A DNA stretch of 64,000 nucleotides from Lophius americanus (GCA_037951165.1 JBBDHG010000003.1:14710001-14774000); one strand, 5' to 3'. Counted from the first letter of the stretch, positions 34,328 to 46,951 are shown. Program-made: numbers and translations. Notes: a model not told the origin generated them from the letters alone.

Positions 34328-35058
34328 TTTAAAACCCTATTGTCACCATTGATACTACCTAGAGGGGCAGCATACCATCTAAACCTGTAAAATATGGTAT
34401 AAAGATCTGAGATGCCTTTGATGCCACTTCCTTATATGATTGGAACTTACAAGTCTGCAGAATAAAACCTGATGGAGGTGCCCCTGAGAAAAAAATCAAG
34501 CAATGAAAGTTGTCCTGAATATGTCTCAGGGACTCAGTGGACACAAGATCACATGCTACAATTTGTTTACCTAGCACAAGCTGGAACAAGAGCTTCTAAA
34601 GAGGAAGCTGACCATGGTGGGAACGACGGAAAAGCAAGTCCGAGCTCCAACCCCTAATGCTGACTACTAAGAACAGGCCTGTCAAGGCTACAAAGTTTGT
34701 GTGCACGGCTGACACGTCCCTGGTATCTTATGTGCTGAAGAAAGGTAAGAGTGTTGTACTTGTGAGTAATCTGCACAGGGATGGGAGAATCTATGAACAG
34801 GAACATCAAAAAGCAGAGATCATCATGGATTATAATGCCACAAAAGGAGGGGTGGGCAACATGGACAAGTTGGTGACTGTAAAAGGAGGATCCTACGCCG
34901 GCCACTGATGACATCCTTTGACATCAAATCCAGAGAAGACAGCAGGTTCCAAGAACCCCAGCCTCTGAAGCCATCATGAGGAGGATTCAGAAGGTGAATG
35001 CTGGTGCTCCATCCAAAAAAAAATGCAGCGGGTCCACCAGACCCACGAACATTGGCTG
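33973..35058 (+). mobile_element. piggyBac-like element inserted in the LINE (R1)
   Basis: The left junction reads TTATCCCTTGTATGG where the uninterrupted LINE has CTACTTAAAC, so the insertion used a TTAA site, with one base since changed. Subterminal GGGTC-GGACCC palindromes lie at 33,993-34,007, 34,179-34,193 and 35,030-35,044. Transposase remnants include SKPVKYGIKI (34,377) and LHRDGRIYEQ with DYNATKGGVGNMDKLV (34,770-34,880), the C-terminal DDE region of piggyBac. The core is internally deleted. About 190 bp of LINE sequence is missing at the right edge. Confidence 0.8.
34263..34322. repeat. TG microsatellite
   Basis: About 60 bp of TG repeats within the piggyBac element; the R2 copy at 60,641-60,690 is shorter. 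Confidence 0.9.
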
Positions 35059-36404
35059 AATGAAGAATACTTTATTTGAGGATTTCCAGTCAGGTTATAG
35101 AGTTCAGCATAGCACAGAAACGGCTGTGGTCAAAGCTACAAATTGGCTTTTAATTGCATCTGATGAGGGACTGGCCTCTGTTCTGGTCTTGTTGGATCTT
35201 AGTGCTGCATTTAACACTATTGACCAGCAGATTCTACCTCAAAGTCTTGAAAACTTAATTAGCATCAAAGACACTCCATTAAATTGGTTTAAGTCATATT
35301 TATGTGACAGATCTCTGTTTGAATCTGTTAACAATAAATTCTCCATGCATAGCAAAGTCACTAATGGAGTTCCCCAGGGTTCTGTGCTTGGACCAATATT
35401 ATTCACATTATATATAATCCCTTTAGGCAACATTATCAGGAAACACTCCATAAACTTTCACTGTTATGCAGATGACATACAATTATACTTATTCATGAAA
35501 CCAGGTGAATCTAATCACTTATCCAATTTAGAGGCGTGTCTCAAACCATTAAGACCAGGATGACCTGCAACTTATTATTATTAAATTCAGATAAAATTGA
35601 TGTTATTGTGCTGGGACCCAAACATGTATCTGATAATATAACTATTCTATATGGTGTGACCTTGGCCTCCAGCATCAATGTGAGGAACCTGGGAGTTATC
35701 TTTGATCAGGATATGTCCTATGAATCCCACATGAAACAGATTTCTAGGACTGCCTTTTGTCATCTGCGTAATATTTCTAAAATACGACACATTCTGTCGC
35801 AAAAAGATGCAGAAAAGTTAGTTCATGCTTTTATTACTTCCAGTCTGGATTAATGTAATGCCCTACTAGCAGGTAGTCCCAATAAATCTCTGAAGCCCCT
35901 CCAGCTGATCCAGAACGCTGCTGCACGTGTGCTGACCAGAACCAGGTTAAGAGAACATATCTCTCCTGTATTAGCTTCCCTTCACTGTCACCCGGTAAAA
36001 TCTAGAATTGAATTCAAAATCCTTCTAGTCACATTCCAAACCCTTAACAGTCAGGCACCAACGTATCTGAAGGAGCTCATAGTTCCATACTGTCCAACTA
36101 GAGCACTGCGCTCCCAGCATGAAGGGTTACTAGTAGTCCCTAGAGTCTCCAGAAGTAGAATGGGAACCAGATCGTTCAGCTATCAGGCTCCTCTCCTGTG
36201 GAAAAATCTCCCAAGCTGGGTTTAGGGGGCAGAAACCCTCTCTACATTTAAAAATAGGCATGAATCCTTCCTTTATGATAAAGTTTAAAATTAAAGCTGG
36301 CATAAACTAGCTCTTAGCTCTTAGTAGACTGCTGGGAGATCTCCCATGATGCACAGAGCTTTTCTCTCTTCCTCTCTCACTGTCCCTCTTTATACATCCC
36401 TCTC
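35059..36404 (+). mobile_element. CR1/L2-like LINE, RT and 3' half (R1)
   Basis: FEDFQSGYR, LLDLSAAFNTID, GVPQGSVLGPILF and HCYADD show the reverse transcriptase (35,060-35,540). The C-terminal part (HMKQISRTAFCHLRNISK, SYQAPLLWKNL) follows with frame breaks at 35,560 and 35,850. It continues the 5' half interrupted by piggyBac. Confidence 0.82.
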
Positions 36405-36604
36405 ACTTTAATGCATGTTACTGGATTAATGCATGTTACTGGATTAATGCATGTTACTGGATTAATGTATGTTACTGGATTAATGCATATTACTGGATTA
36501 ATGTATGTTACTGGATTAATGCATGTTACTGGATTAACGTATGTTACTGGATCAATGCATGTTACTGGATTAATGCATGTTACTGGATTAATGCATGTTA
36601 CTGG
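36405..36604. repeat. 18-bp minisatellite in the LINE 3' end
   Basis: About eleven tandem units of ATGCATGTTACTGGATTA with single-base variants. Shorter versions sit in the other LINE 3' ends (15,622, 19,077, 62,846), so this array grew in R1. Its open frame (repeating MHVTGL) is incidental. Confidence 0.92.
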
Positions 36605-36839
36605 TAAAGGTTGGTTCTATATTTCAAACTTGAGGGAGTGCTTTACCTTCAAACATTTGGCCAAAATTTAACATCTGCAGGTGCAATTTAGTATAAATCT
36701 GTTCAGATGAATCGATTCGAGAATGTTTACCTTGTTTTTTTCATATGTTTATTCTAACAGATCATATTTTCCACCCAGCAGATCACAGGGTAGACAATTC
36801 CAATTAGTCACATCTGCGATTGTCTACGCTGTGGTCTGC

Positions 36840-37250
36840 TGAGGTGGAGGAAGCACCAAGAGGGACAGGAAGAGACTAAACATGCTGGTCAGGAGGTCCA
36901 TCTCTGTCCTGGACTGTCCCCTGGACTCTGTGGAGGAGGTGGGTGAGTGGAGAGTGTTGACCAAGCTGACATCCATCCTGGACAACATCTCTCACCCCCT
37001 ACATGAAACTGTGGGAGCTTTGAGTAGCTCCTCAAGGGGCAGACTGTGACATCCACAGTGTAAGACAGAGCGATACCGTAGGTCCCTTGTCCTGCAGTCA
37101 GACTTCAAGACAAATCCCTGTGAGACTGTGTTGTGTCTGATATCTGATAATCATCAACTGACGACACACCATGTGAGTTAATATAATTCCAATGTTGCAC
37201 ACCTGCTCCTGGACAACTATTGCTCATCTCTAACTGGCCTATTTTAATTT
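36840..37250 (+). mobile_element. 3' end of a Rex/CR1-like LINE
   Basis: Frame fragments LTKLTSILDNISHPLHETV and CKTERYRRSLV match the conserved C-terminal end of Rex1/CR1-like reverse transcriptase proteins, as I recall them. The copy at 62,990-63,300 is collinear. Upstream RT domains are absent (5' truncated). Confidence 0.6.
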
Positions 37251-37410
37251 ATATTATAGAGATGCCATGTAGCTCGGACCCTATCCTTTTTCTTTATATT
37301 TGCATGCACTTTAGTATTATATATTAATTTACAAGTGGGTTTTTTTATTTCTTAATTTTGGATTGAGTTCAAATGTAGGTGTATTTGTTTATATATAAAG
37401 GCATAGATGG

Positions 37411-37420
<10 letters not shown>

Positions 37421-37495
<75 letters not shown>

Positions 37496-37607
37496 TATAT
37501 AATTATAAGTATATATATAAGTATATGTGTGTATGTCAGCATGTATATGTATGTAAATATATATGTATGTGTTTGTGTGTATATATACATATATAGCTAA
37601 TTGATGT

Positions 37608-37672
<65 letters not shown>
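37421..37672. repeat. Two TA microsatellites
   Basis: TA runs at 37,421-37,492 and 37,610-37,672, separated by a TATG/TGTA-rich stretch. Nearby, GGGATTAATAAAGTTTCTAT followed by CTAT repeats (37,800) resembles a LINE or SINE tail. Confidence 0.9.
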
Positions 37673-37682
<10 letters not shown>

Positions 37683-37699
37683 ATAATGTTTATTTAATC

Positions 37700-39200
37700 A
37701 TGTCTATAAGATGTCCTATTACATTACGTGACCTCATATTTAGTCACCTTTATAACACCTGTATGTTGGAGCTTCAATGATTATATTCCCTCACCTATTG
37801 GGGATTAATAAAGTTTCTATCTATCTATGTATTATTTACAAACTAGCTGGAAATATTTTACAAAACTTTTTTTTCGGACGTAATTTCCATACTTCCACAC
37901 AACGTTGTGGTCGGATTATGCCGCAAATTAATCAACTTGAAGGGATTTGTCTTAAAAATAGTATATTTTACCCTGAAAGTTCATATTTTAGTCACTAGGG
38001 GGGCCATTATATGAAAAAACACTATTTGACTGACATAACTCAAGAACTATTTCACGTATCATTTTCACATTTTATGCCCAAATGCACCTTAGTGTGAGGA
38101 AGAACTGGACTGATTTTGGGAAATGTCTTGTTTATATTTCTACCTCGTATACAGTACATCATGTTCCCTCTACCAGTTCATAGTTTACTGAATAAGTAAA
38201 CTATGAACTATAACATTTTTGTTAACAAGAAACATATTCTTTCAGACATAACTTCCTGAACGTTGGTACGATTAAGTCTGAATTTGGTGAACATGGATCA
38301 TCTTAAGATCTGTCTCGCATATAATATATTTCCCTGTTATAGTTCATATATCACTCACCAGGGGGAGATTTTTTACACAAACCGTATTAATTTGAGGATA
38401 TCTCACAGAGGGGTTGATTGTACAACGCAGGGTATTGGGGACTAATCGGGGATATACACTTGCTGTTGGTGACGACAGGATAGGTCTAGTTACTGGGCAG
38501 CTACCATTCGTTCCATTGGCTACTAGCTGATGGATATGACTGTGCTACCTGATGGGTTGACATGGGGCGAGAAAATTACCTTTCACTGTCGGCGCAATTC
38601 TTTTTTCTCTCGTACCACTAAACAAAGCCAATTATCGCAGCAATCCAATAAGTTATCAAACTATACGTAATCAAGTTAAGAAACATTTTAAGCTCAGAGA
38701 AATGTCCTTCATGCTACCCATTATGGCAAAACCCTCAATTTCTCCTTCTAAACTAGATGGTACTTTTCCTGCATGGAGAGAAATGGGAACATACAATGTT
38801 GGTGACTTATACATGGAAGGTTTCATTCCATCCTTTCAACATCTCCAAGGAAAATTATGCTCTCCCACAGCGTGCCTCCTTTAGATACCTCCAGGTGAGG
38901 ATCTATGTGGGAACTCATCTTTCCAGCTTTGAGAGTGCAGGCTGGACAAAGTGGCTAATAGATGTGGTTTTTTTCAATTACTCTCTAATTATATTTTCAG
39001 TCATTTCTGTTAGTAAGTAAAACTATTGAATCGGTTAGTGTTACACCCTTTCTAACTCTTGTAGTTTTTAATTTTAGTGACTAAAAGAGCAAATGTGAAC
39101 AGGAAGTGGCAAAAGAAAAGACGAATGGTGAAATTAAAAATGTTCTCAGGACATCGTTCAGTCAGCAAGAGTTCTTCTTCCTGAGCTGTCCTGTAGATTT
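37700..39200. other. Anonymous sequence unique to this interval
   Basis: Not matched elsewhere in the window. It holds a 15-bp-stem hairpin (38,175-38,209) and weak repeats of a phrase like GTTCATAKWTYACTCA (37,979; 38,178; 38,342). No gene recognised. Confidence 0.4.
38175..38209. repeat. Perfect 15-bp inverted repeat (hairpin)
   Basis: AGTTCATAGTTTACT and its exact reverse complement are separated by the 5-base loop GAATA. Confidence 0.9.
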
Positions 39201-40710
39201 TTCTGGATCAGCTGAACCTGATACTCTTCAGAGCAGAGAACTTCTGACCCAACACAGAGTCTCCAAGGATGAAGATCTCAGCAGGAGGGACTGGACGTCC
39301 CACACCTGCAGCAGAGTTGATGAATCTAGCACAGTTCTCCTTCAAATGAAAGAAATATAGTTTATTGCATTGAAAGGCGTAACAGTAAAGGAAGTTAAAT
39401 GTGTCCGTCTGCACTGAGTTGCAATGGTACTTCAGTCGGATTAAATTTTTAACGTTAAAAAACAAAAAACTCAGAAGTCAAACATTTGTTTCTTTGACCT
39501 GTAGGTAGTGCAGGTGGACAGTAAATAGTTGGTTTGGAGACGGATCAAGGCTATTTCGAGATGTAAAACCAAAACTAACCCTAATTTGTTGTTCCTGACA
39601 GCAAGGGTGAATCCCCATATTTTTACTTCTTCTTTCCTCTGTCACACCAACCAACTGCATGTCCTCTCTCTCCACCCCCAAAAATCACTTATTTGGTCTT
39701 CCTCTTTTTCTCCTCTTCTAGCTCGATCTCCAGCATCCTTCTACCAATATAACCACTATCCCTCCTTTCCCGTGTCCAGACCATCTCAATCTGGCTTTTC
39801 TGTCTCTGTCTCCAGGACCTCTTACCTGGTCAGAGGGACTCTGATGTGCTTGTTTCTATTCCTGTCCATCCTCGTCACTCCCAAGGAAAATTGGAACATT
39901 TTCAACTCTTGTCAACTCTTGTATGTCATCAGGACCAACCGTAAAAGTGTCCCATGGACTTGAGGAACTAAGGTTGACACAATGCTGTCCAGGAACTTTC
40001 TTGCTAGCAGCATAGAGTTTGTTCAGGTCAGAGTATGACGCCATGGTGTGGTCCACCAAAAGTCAAGGTGAAGTATGACATCACACCCTCAAGGCTGGTG
40101 GCCTAATTCTTCCAAGCCTACCCCACTGTGATTGAAGCATTGATACCATACGTGTCTGGGTGCTGGGTAACCTGCATGGAGGGCCACAAAATGGCTGACA
40201 CTCAGTACTCTTTTTGAAACTGCAAAGGTCAAACTATCAAGGACTTATATCTGCCACAAAAAGTTGACTCAATTCAAGTTTAAATTAAAGTCAACCAGCT
40301 GTGCAACCTACTTTTTTTCTTTTTAAGAAACAAACTGAAAAAAAGTCTCAGGCCAACTCCTACCAACACTCCCAACAAGTGCCAACTGACAAACAAGAAA
40401 ATACTGTTAGGTGCTCTTATTTAGTGTATACCAGTGGGTTGTTGATGCTACAGGCCTCATTCACTGCTCACATCTTTCTATTGTAAAGAGTATTGTACAT
40501 TGGGGACGCAGTTAGATTTCATAAGGATTTTTTTTTGATGGCTTTGAACCAACAATGTTTTTCTATAACTCCACATTAAGATTGTATCTTCTTTTCTTGT
40601 CTTTCTCTCCATGCGTATGTACACTACATGGCAACTGCTAAAGAGAGCCTGAGAGGAAGAGGGTCTTCTTTGTAAGTGTTGGGATGAGAAAAATGGCCTA
40701 CTGCTGTTGT
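39200..40710. other. Anonymous duplicated sequence
   Basis: The left third repeats at the right edge of the window and the rest repeats at 1-1,030. There is no identified coding region beyond the uncertain minus-strand frame at 40,059-39,856. Confidence 0.4.
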
Positions 40711-41059
40711 GAGGTATACTTGCTGCATTTTACCAAATCATCATCTGTGCATGTCTGTCTTACTGTTGGTCTACTAGAGTATAGTGACGTTTAGATGGTT
40801 TATTGTACAGAAGTTATAGTCTGGAGGAAAATACTGTACGGATACTGGATTATGCCACATAGGGCAGAAAATTAGAGTTGATGATCCTCTAATGGTTCTG
40901 ATGGTTGTTTATATATGGTAGACAAGTGCCAGAGACTGTATCAGATAATCTCTTGGTAGTTTGTAGAAACACAAGTATCAGTGATACATTACCAAAAGGT
41001 CAGATAACTATAAGTTTATATTGCAACACCAAAAATGTTTGGTCTGACTCAGCTGTTTC

Positions 41060-41560
41060 CGTGGGGTATTAGCATGGTAATAAAGAAGTAATAATAATGT
41101 AATACCATGTATATACCAAAATAATAACTAAGTAATAAAATGGTAAATACAGCTCGGTAATACGATTGTAATAGTGGGGTAATAGTGTGAAATCAAAAAG
41201 GTAATACTATGTATTTACCAAAGTAATAACTAAGAAGCAGCTTGGTAATAACACTTGGTATATATAGATAATATTTCACTGGACTTTAGGTAACAGGGTA
41301 ATAATGGCCCAAAAACTAAGCGTAATAGTGAGGAAACAAATTTTAAGATGCAAATCAGGTAAAACCATCAACTGTAATAGTACAGTAATAGTTTGATGAA
41401 CAATAACAATAAAATAGTTGTATGAGCACAATATTTGATTCAAAAATGGTAATATGGGGATATTAATGTTGTAATAACATGATAATAATAAGGTAATACA
41501 GGTTGATGTTTTCAAATTATTAACTCAAACATTCCAAGGTAATACGGTAACCTTGTGACT
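41060..41560. repeat. GGTAATA-rich repeat (copy C, longer form)
   Basis: Direct-orientation relative of 1,030-1,440 with an extra left part (TGGTAATAAAGAAGTAATAATAATG and similar up to 41,155). Confidence 0.6.
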
Positions 41561-42135
41561 TCCTACCTGGAAACACGTGTGGTAGTTTCTGTGTAATAAC
41601 CATTAATCAGTGCTGTAAAATGCAAAACTACCTGTTTCTATTTAATCTCTCAATACATTCAACTTTACACATTTAATACTATTGATGCCTTGTACATATT
41701 ATACAATTTCAAACTCAAAAGAATACCTTGTATGAATATGTCCTTTTATTGATACACCAACACAAATAGCTGATTTAGATACAAATGAACAGAATAATCA
41801 CTGCAACCTCAGCCACATTTTATACATGAAAATACACCGAGTAGCGAATGTTCCCCTCGTACCGCCAAAAAAGCTCTGACCCGTTGTGGCCTGGACCCCA
41901 CAAGACTTCTGCATGTGTCCTATGTTATTTTGCACCGAGACCTTAGCAGCAGATCCTGCAAGTTATAAAGTGAGACATGGAACTAAGTTGTTGCTCCAGG
42001 ACTTCCCAAGGACGCTCCATCAGATGTAGATCTGCATGTTGGTTTGTGTGTTATAAAGGAAGGACTGCTCTTAAGTCTTTGAGAAGGAGACCAAGGGCTC
42101 CATCTCTCTGTCCTTTACCCAACCAGTAGTTCCAC

Positions 42136-43620
42136 TCAGGAATTGTAGGTCTCTCTTAATGTTTCCTCCATCATGTTGTCCTTGAAACAGTACACCTCTT
42201 GATTGAAGGTCCTCCAGCACCTCTCTGTATGTTGTGTGTGTGCTCCTGTAGACGTGTGAATGAAGAACCTCTGGTGGTGGACTTGGTCATGGATATATCC
42301 ATGTTGCCTCAGTCTGTGATAGGGGCGCCAGTGATCGCTCACAATCTTACTAGCTGGTCCAACATATCTCTGTATAATGGGAAGCAATCTTTCTGTATTT
42401 CGTCATGACAAACTTCTAGACAGGCCGTCTTCACCGTCGATTTACCTCCAACAGTCCAAAGACCCAGCCTTTCCTCCTCCAGGGAGCAGCAAACTGTTCA
42501 AGTTCATACTGAAAAATGAAAAGATCTATAAGGACGACAAGGACAAATCAGGGGGGATACCATTGACAGATATTTGAACAACAGTCTTGGGGATATGAAG
42601 ACAAAGTGATCCTGTCCATCTGCCACATTTAACAGAACCTGTATAAATACTCATTGCAAACATGTTTTGTACATCTTACATTATATTGCTATACAGGTCT
42701 ATAAAATTGAATTATAATCACAATTATAATATCAATAAATCATTAAATACTGTAGTAGCCAATTTGAAAGCCACCCACCTCTGTTTATTTGTTGAATGAA
42801 TTAGTTATGTGTAGTAAAAACATAACCATATACACACACAGTAACAAAATTAACATTCTTACCTTTCTCTTGTGACACAATTTGCTCTCATCAATGACAA
42901 CAAAGGCGTGTCCCCCACATATTCTCATCTTCCCCCTCCTCTGTAAGCGTTTGATTGCTCGAACAGACCCGTCTCACTTTCTTGGACATCTTGGTCAAAG
43001 TGCGGCTGCTCCCACAGACTCCCTCTTCAATTAAATCCACTTGTCTCCATCTTAATCCTTGGGCAAACCTGCAACAATTCTGTGATATGAACAACTTTTA
43101 GAATTTAGTTTCACTATTTGGAATTATATATTTATAAATCAATTACATAATACAGTATTACAATCAAAGCACACTTTGTCATGATTCCTGAATCATAAAA
43201 AGATTTCATTAGATTGTGTTTAACTTGTACAAGAAAAGTTTTGAAAAAATTGTAAAACATTTAAGAAAATGGCTGATGTGGTAGAATAGTACCTCACATG
43301 TAGACAGTTTATGCAATAAAACACAAAAACTACCACAAAAATAATGTTATGAAGTACATCAGATATTATGTCACATTATCTGATATATATAGTTTTGATG
43401 GCATGTCATTGTGTTGTGTGTTTCATGAGTAAAACCAATCGTGATTCTTGACAGTTGTTTACAGTAAAAGAGCAGAATGCAAAGGGATTATTATATATTG
43501 ACTTTTTAATATAACTCACCTGTGAATAAACATCATCTAAGATGTTGAAGAGGTGGGAGATCCAGAGAAAATGGATCCACCTCTCATGGATTTAGACACA
43601 TATCTATGATGTTCTCGGCA
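42136..43620 (-). pseudogene. Merlin-type transposon relic lacking exon 1 (C)
   Basis: Collinear with 1,881-3,400: the SDHW and HTQHTERCW catalytic segments (42,387-42,136), RWRQVDLIEEGVC (43,094-42,891) and the piece at about 43,510-43,620. The first exon seen at 4,407-4,509 is absent because of the deletion at about 44,178. The catalytic Asp and Glu residues are readable, but frames are broken. Confidence 0.68.
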
Positions 43621-44589
43621 CAACCTAAGACAAAAATACAAGATCAAAAATCATACAGGGGTGTCTAAAAAGTTTAGCAAGTAAGTTCTACAGTACTAGT
43701 ATGTTTTAATACCTTTTCCTTTTTTGCATAGTCACAATGAAGGATGTCTAATAACATTAAAACAAATACCATGAAGGAAGTTCTGGGGAAGATTACAAGA
43801 AACTGGTGGTAAAATAAGGGTTTAGAGTGGAGTGTTACAAAGTCATCTAGGTTTTTGGGGAAGCACCAAATCACACTGATAGACACTGGGCCTTATTTTT
43901 TGTAAACCTGTCTCCTTTTCAGAACTGCCTTCATGTTAATGTTGTTTGATATGATTTGTGTGTTGTTTTTCTACGATCTGTTTAACTCCTTAACTTATGT
44001 AAAGTATCTTCTTTGTACCATGGAAAGCTCTCTACGAAAATATATTATTATTATTATTATTATTAGGTAGTAAGAAGGAGCACTTCTCTGCAGAGGGACT
44101 GTAGATGGATGGATTAAAGCACATAGCACGGTGGTTGGAATTCAAGTCCCTTATTATGTGAAACATGCAAAATAATAATGTTAAGTGAGACGTGTTTATG
44201 TTTTATCATATGACTAAATCGATTAATTATTTTTCACTCAACTTTTAGCAAAGTAGTTGGAGATAAAAAGTACTGAGCAGTCATCACTTGTTCACTAGCT
44301 AATATTAACTTATGTCACATGGTAACAGATACTGAAGTTAAATAACTTTGGCTTGCAATAATATTGTTCCATTTTGTAATAATTAATACACGTATTCAAC
44401 ATTTTCAGGGTAAAATGTATTTGTCTTTGGCAATATTTAATGACATAATTGTAATGTCATTGAATATATTGAATGAATATATTGTATTTTTATTTATTTA
44501 ACTGTTAACTATTGAGCTGACTGTGAATCCTCTATCGATGGTGAACAAACGTGGGTGAACACTACTTTTGGAAAATAATTTGACTAACT

Positions 44590-45010
44590 AACTGGAGTTA
44601 TTTCACTAATATCACCTTAATATCACCATATTACCATTTTTGAATCAAAATAAACTAATAATACTGTCCTATTACAGTTGATGGTTTTACCTGATTTGCA
44701 TCATAAAAATACACTTAGTTTTCGGTCCATTTTTGCCCTGTCACATAAATTCCAGGGAAGGATTATCATATTAACCCAGTGTTTTTACCAAACTATTTCT
44801 TAGTAATTATATTATTATAAATAAATGGTATTACCTTTTTAATTTCAAACTATTACCTCTTTATCACAATCTTATTACCAAGCTTTAATTACCAACTTAT
44901 TACTTAGTTATTACTTTGGTAATTACATGCTATTACATTATTATTACTTATTATTATTATTATTATCTTTAATACTTTACTATTACCACCTTATTACAGG
45001 TCTGTATTGT
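44590..45010. repeat. Inverted GGTAATA-element copy
   Basis: Read on the minus strand, this matches about 1,150-1,350 (for example GATGCAAATCAGGTAAAACC). TATTACC repeats dominate. It replaces the sequence that in A and B carries the exon at 6,034 / 21,373. Confidence 0.65.
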
Positions 45011-45476
45011 AAAGTGCTACCGAAATTTCCAATCTTTCTGAGACAGATCATTTCTATTGTTATTTACCATATTTTTTCCTGCATAAAACCACAACTGGTT
45101 TTAAATTGTCCTTCTGTTCATTTGACTCTACAGACCCATAATGGCAGAGATTTTGTTTGATGTTGTGACTTTCTTGAAAGGTCGTGGTGTTTCCAATTAA
45201 AAAATCACAAAAACCACAATTTGTTTCGAGAACAAAAGGTTTTGTTCTTAATATAAAAACAAAGTGTCAGTGTTTCAGTTTCCTTGAATATATGTTAGTA
45301 GGATCTGGATTTTATTTTCTTTATTACTAAACAATACTTTTCTGTACATAGCAGTCATTCTTGACCTTGACACAGTGAATGTTTCCCTACCAAAATTTTT
45401 TTTCAATTCATGAAAATAATATATTTTGACTTAAATTAAATTGTTTAACTTCATAAATTGTTGCTAATAAAATGGT

Positions 45477-45920
45477 TTAACATTTGTGTTTGTTTGCTTT
45501 ACCTCTGCAGTTGTACTGTCGCCACCGGAGACGACGTGTTTGTCGGAGTTTTACTCCTTCAGGATCCAACATTTTATTGATCAATCTCATTGTTTCTTGA
45601 GAAACCACAAAACCCCTTTCAACAGCACGTTGCTGCAACCAGCGATCGCCCTGCAGTTGAACACTTCCAGCCATCTCCTTCTCCACAAAAGAGATGATCT
45701 CCCCCAAGTCTGTCTGCTTCCTTCTTCTGAACAGACCCAGTTTCTTACACAACCTTTTCAAAGTCCTGATGCTGATAATTATGTGGTGTTGATGTTCCAA
45801 AAGATTCAGTATTTCTTTATTTGTCAGACCGATGTCAAAGTAAAGTTTGACCAGATGTTCCACGTCCCTCATTTTGACGCTGGTGACTGTCGGATATTTC
45901 CCCTTCTTGTGTTTTGGCAC
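45477..45920 (-). CDS. HTH exon of a DDE-integrase-like transposon protein, intact
   Basis: The best of three copies: 147 codons open from MPKHKKGKYP. The likely helix-turn-helix is at residues 20-65 (LYFDIGLTNKEILNLLEHQ, then IRTLKRLCKKLGLFRR), followed by EKEMAGSVQLQGDRWLQQRA and LRQTRRLRWRQY. A splice donor (GAG before GTAAAG, near 45,500) follows NCRG, so this is an N-terminal exon and the final residues of the open frame are intronic. The catalytic DDE region that follows in related proteins is missing, so the gene is a fragment. The family assignment is from memory of similar fish proteins. Confidence 0.5.
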   Translation of the reverse strand: MPKHKKGKYPTVTSVKMRDVEHLVKLYFDIGLTNKEILNLLEHQHHIIISIRTLKRLCKKLGLFRRRKQTDLGEIISFVEKEMAGSVQLQGDRWLQQRAVERGFVVSQETMRLINKMLDPEGVKLRQTRRLRWRQYNCRGKANKHKC

Positions 45921-45978
45921 AAATTATGAATTTATTTTAATAAAATTACTTTATTACTCTAAACTTTAGAGAAAAAAG

Positions 45979-46005
45979 TAATAACTTTAGAGTCTAAAGT
46001 TATTA
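45979..46005. repeat. 13-bp inverted repeat next to a deletion
   Basis: TAATAACTTTAGA, one base, then TCTAAAGTTATTA. It is absent from A and B and lies about 55 bp left of a 300-bp deletion specific to C. Confidence 0.85.
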
Positions 46006-46124
46006 AGTTTTTTTCGAAATATTACGACTTAATTCTCTTAATTATGACCCCTAAACTCGTGAAGTGAAAAATTTTAAGATCAGTCTCCTCCAGTCAGAGG
46101 TCCAACAGAACCTGAAGCCTCCTC

Positions 46125-46241
46125 ATGATGGAGATGGTTGACTTCATCTTAATTATACTGATCTCTCTCTATGCGGCGGGTCAAGTTGTCCCCATCCTGA
46201 TGGTGCTGCCCCCCTCTGGAGAAGAGCTGCATTACAGTTAG
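46125..46241 (+). pseudogene. Signal-peptide-like ORF fused to truncated C-domain start (copy 3)
   Basis: Same frame as the other two, but TAA is changed to TAC, so it runs two codons further to TAG. Two leader residues differ in coding (DFILIIL for DLILITL). Confidence 0.55.
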
Positions 46242-46876
46242 ACTGTGTTCCTATGACTGCCAAAGTTTCTGTTAGTATTGTTGTCCCTTGGAGACGATGA
46301 ATGTGTTTTGTTTAAATGTTATTAATTTGTCATAACAGGAGTGATTGGGATATTTATTCTTGTTAAAAAGAAATTTCAAGAATAACTTGAAGGTTTTTAT
46401 AGGACTGCAACTAAAAACAGGTTATCATTTACATAGAGGGATAACTCCTTTTACTTTATACAGACTAATGAAAGTCTGGGATCTGTATTTTGTTGTTTAA
46501 AGCTCTGAAACACACCACTGATAGATATCAGGACGACGACTCATGGAATGTTTCTACAAGGAAGTTTGAAACCTCACTTTAGTTTTAGATAGAGATATTA
46601 CTTTCTGGAGACATGAAACTCATTGACCCCTTACCTTTTCTCTGCACTGCTGCTTTCTTTCTTTAATGTTAATAATATTTGTAATTTTATTTTAATTGAA
46701 AATGTTATTGTTTGATTTTAGATATAAAACCTGCTTCTACACATCTGTACTTTTACAATTACTGTCAGGTTCACTTGTTTTCAAATCCTTTCTGTCTTTT
46801 TTATTTGTTGTTAAGCTTCATTAACTCTTTTAAACCTTCTAGATGAAAAAAGTTTATTATCAATGTCAAGGATTAT

Positions 46877-46877
46877 G

Positions 46878-46919
<42 letters not shown>

Positions 46920-46951
46920 TGAATAATATGAATAATATGAATAATAACAAT
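46877..46951. repeat. AAT microsatellite beside V3
   Basis: About 75 bp, ending in ATGAATAAT units. Confidence 0.9.

Larger units (their letters stand above)
28071..36650. repeat. Nested transposon block R1 (copy of R2)
   Basis: The same order of elements (hAT, BEL/Pao, piggyBac/LINE chimera, LINE with piggyBac insert, minisatellite) recurs at 53,768-62,930, offset about 25.7 kb. R1 lacks about 380 bp (equivalent of 58,366-58,745) and about 330 bp (equivalent of 59,175-59,505). Confidence 0.85.

Noticed and set aside
36405..36671. Regular repeat array resembling CRISPR or a repeat protein
   Set aside because: Tandem 18-bp units without spacers inside a LINE 3' end; eukaryotic context.
37379..37600. 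Tyr-Ile repeat frames
   Set aside because: TA microsatellite.
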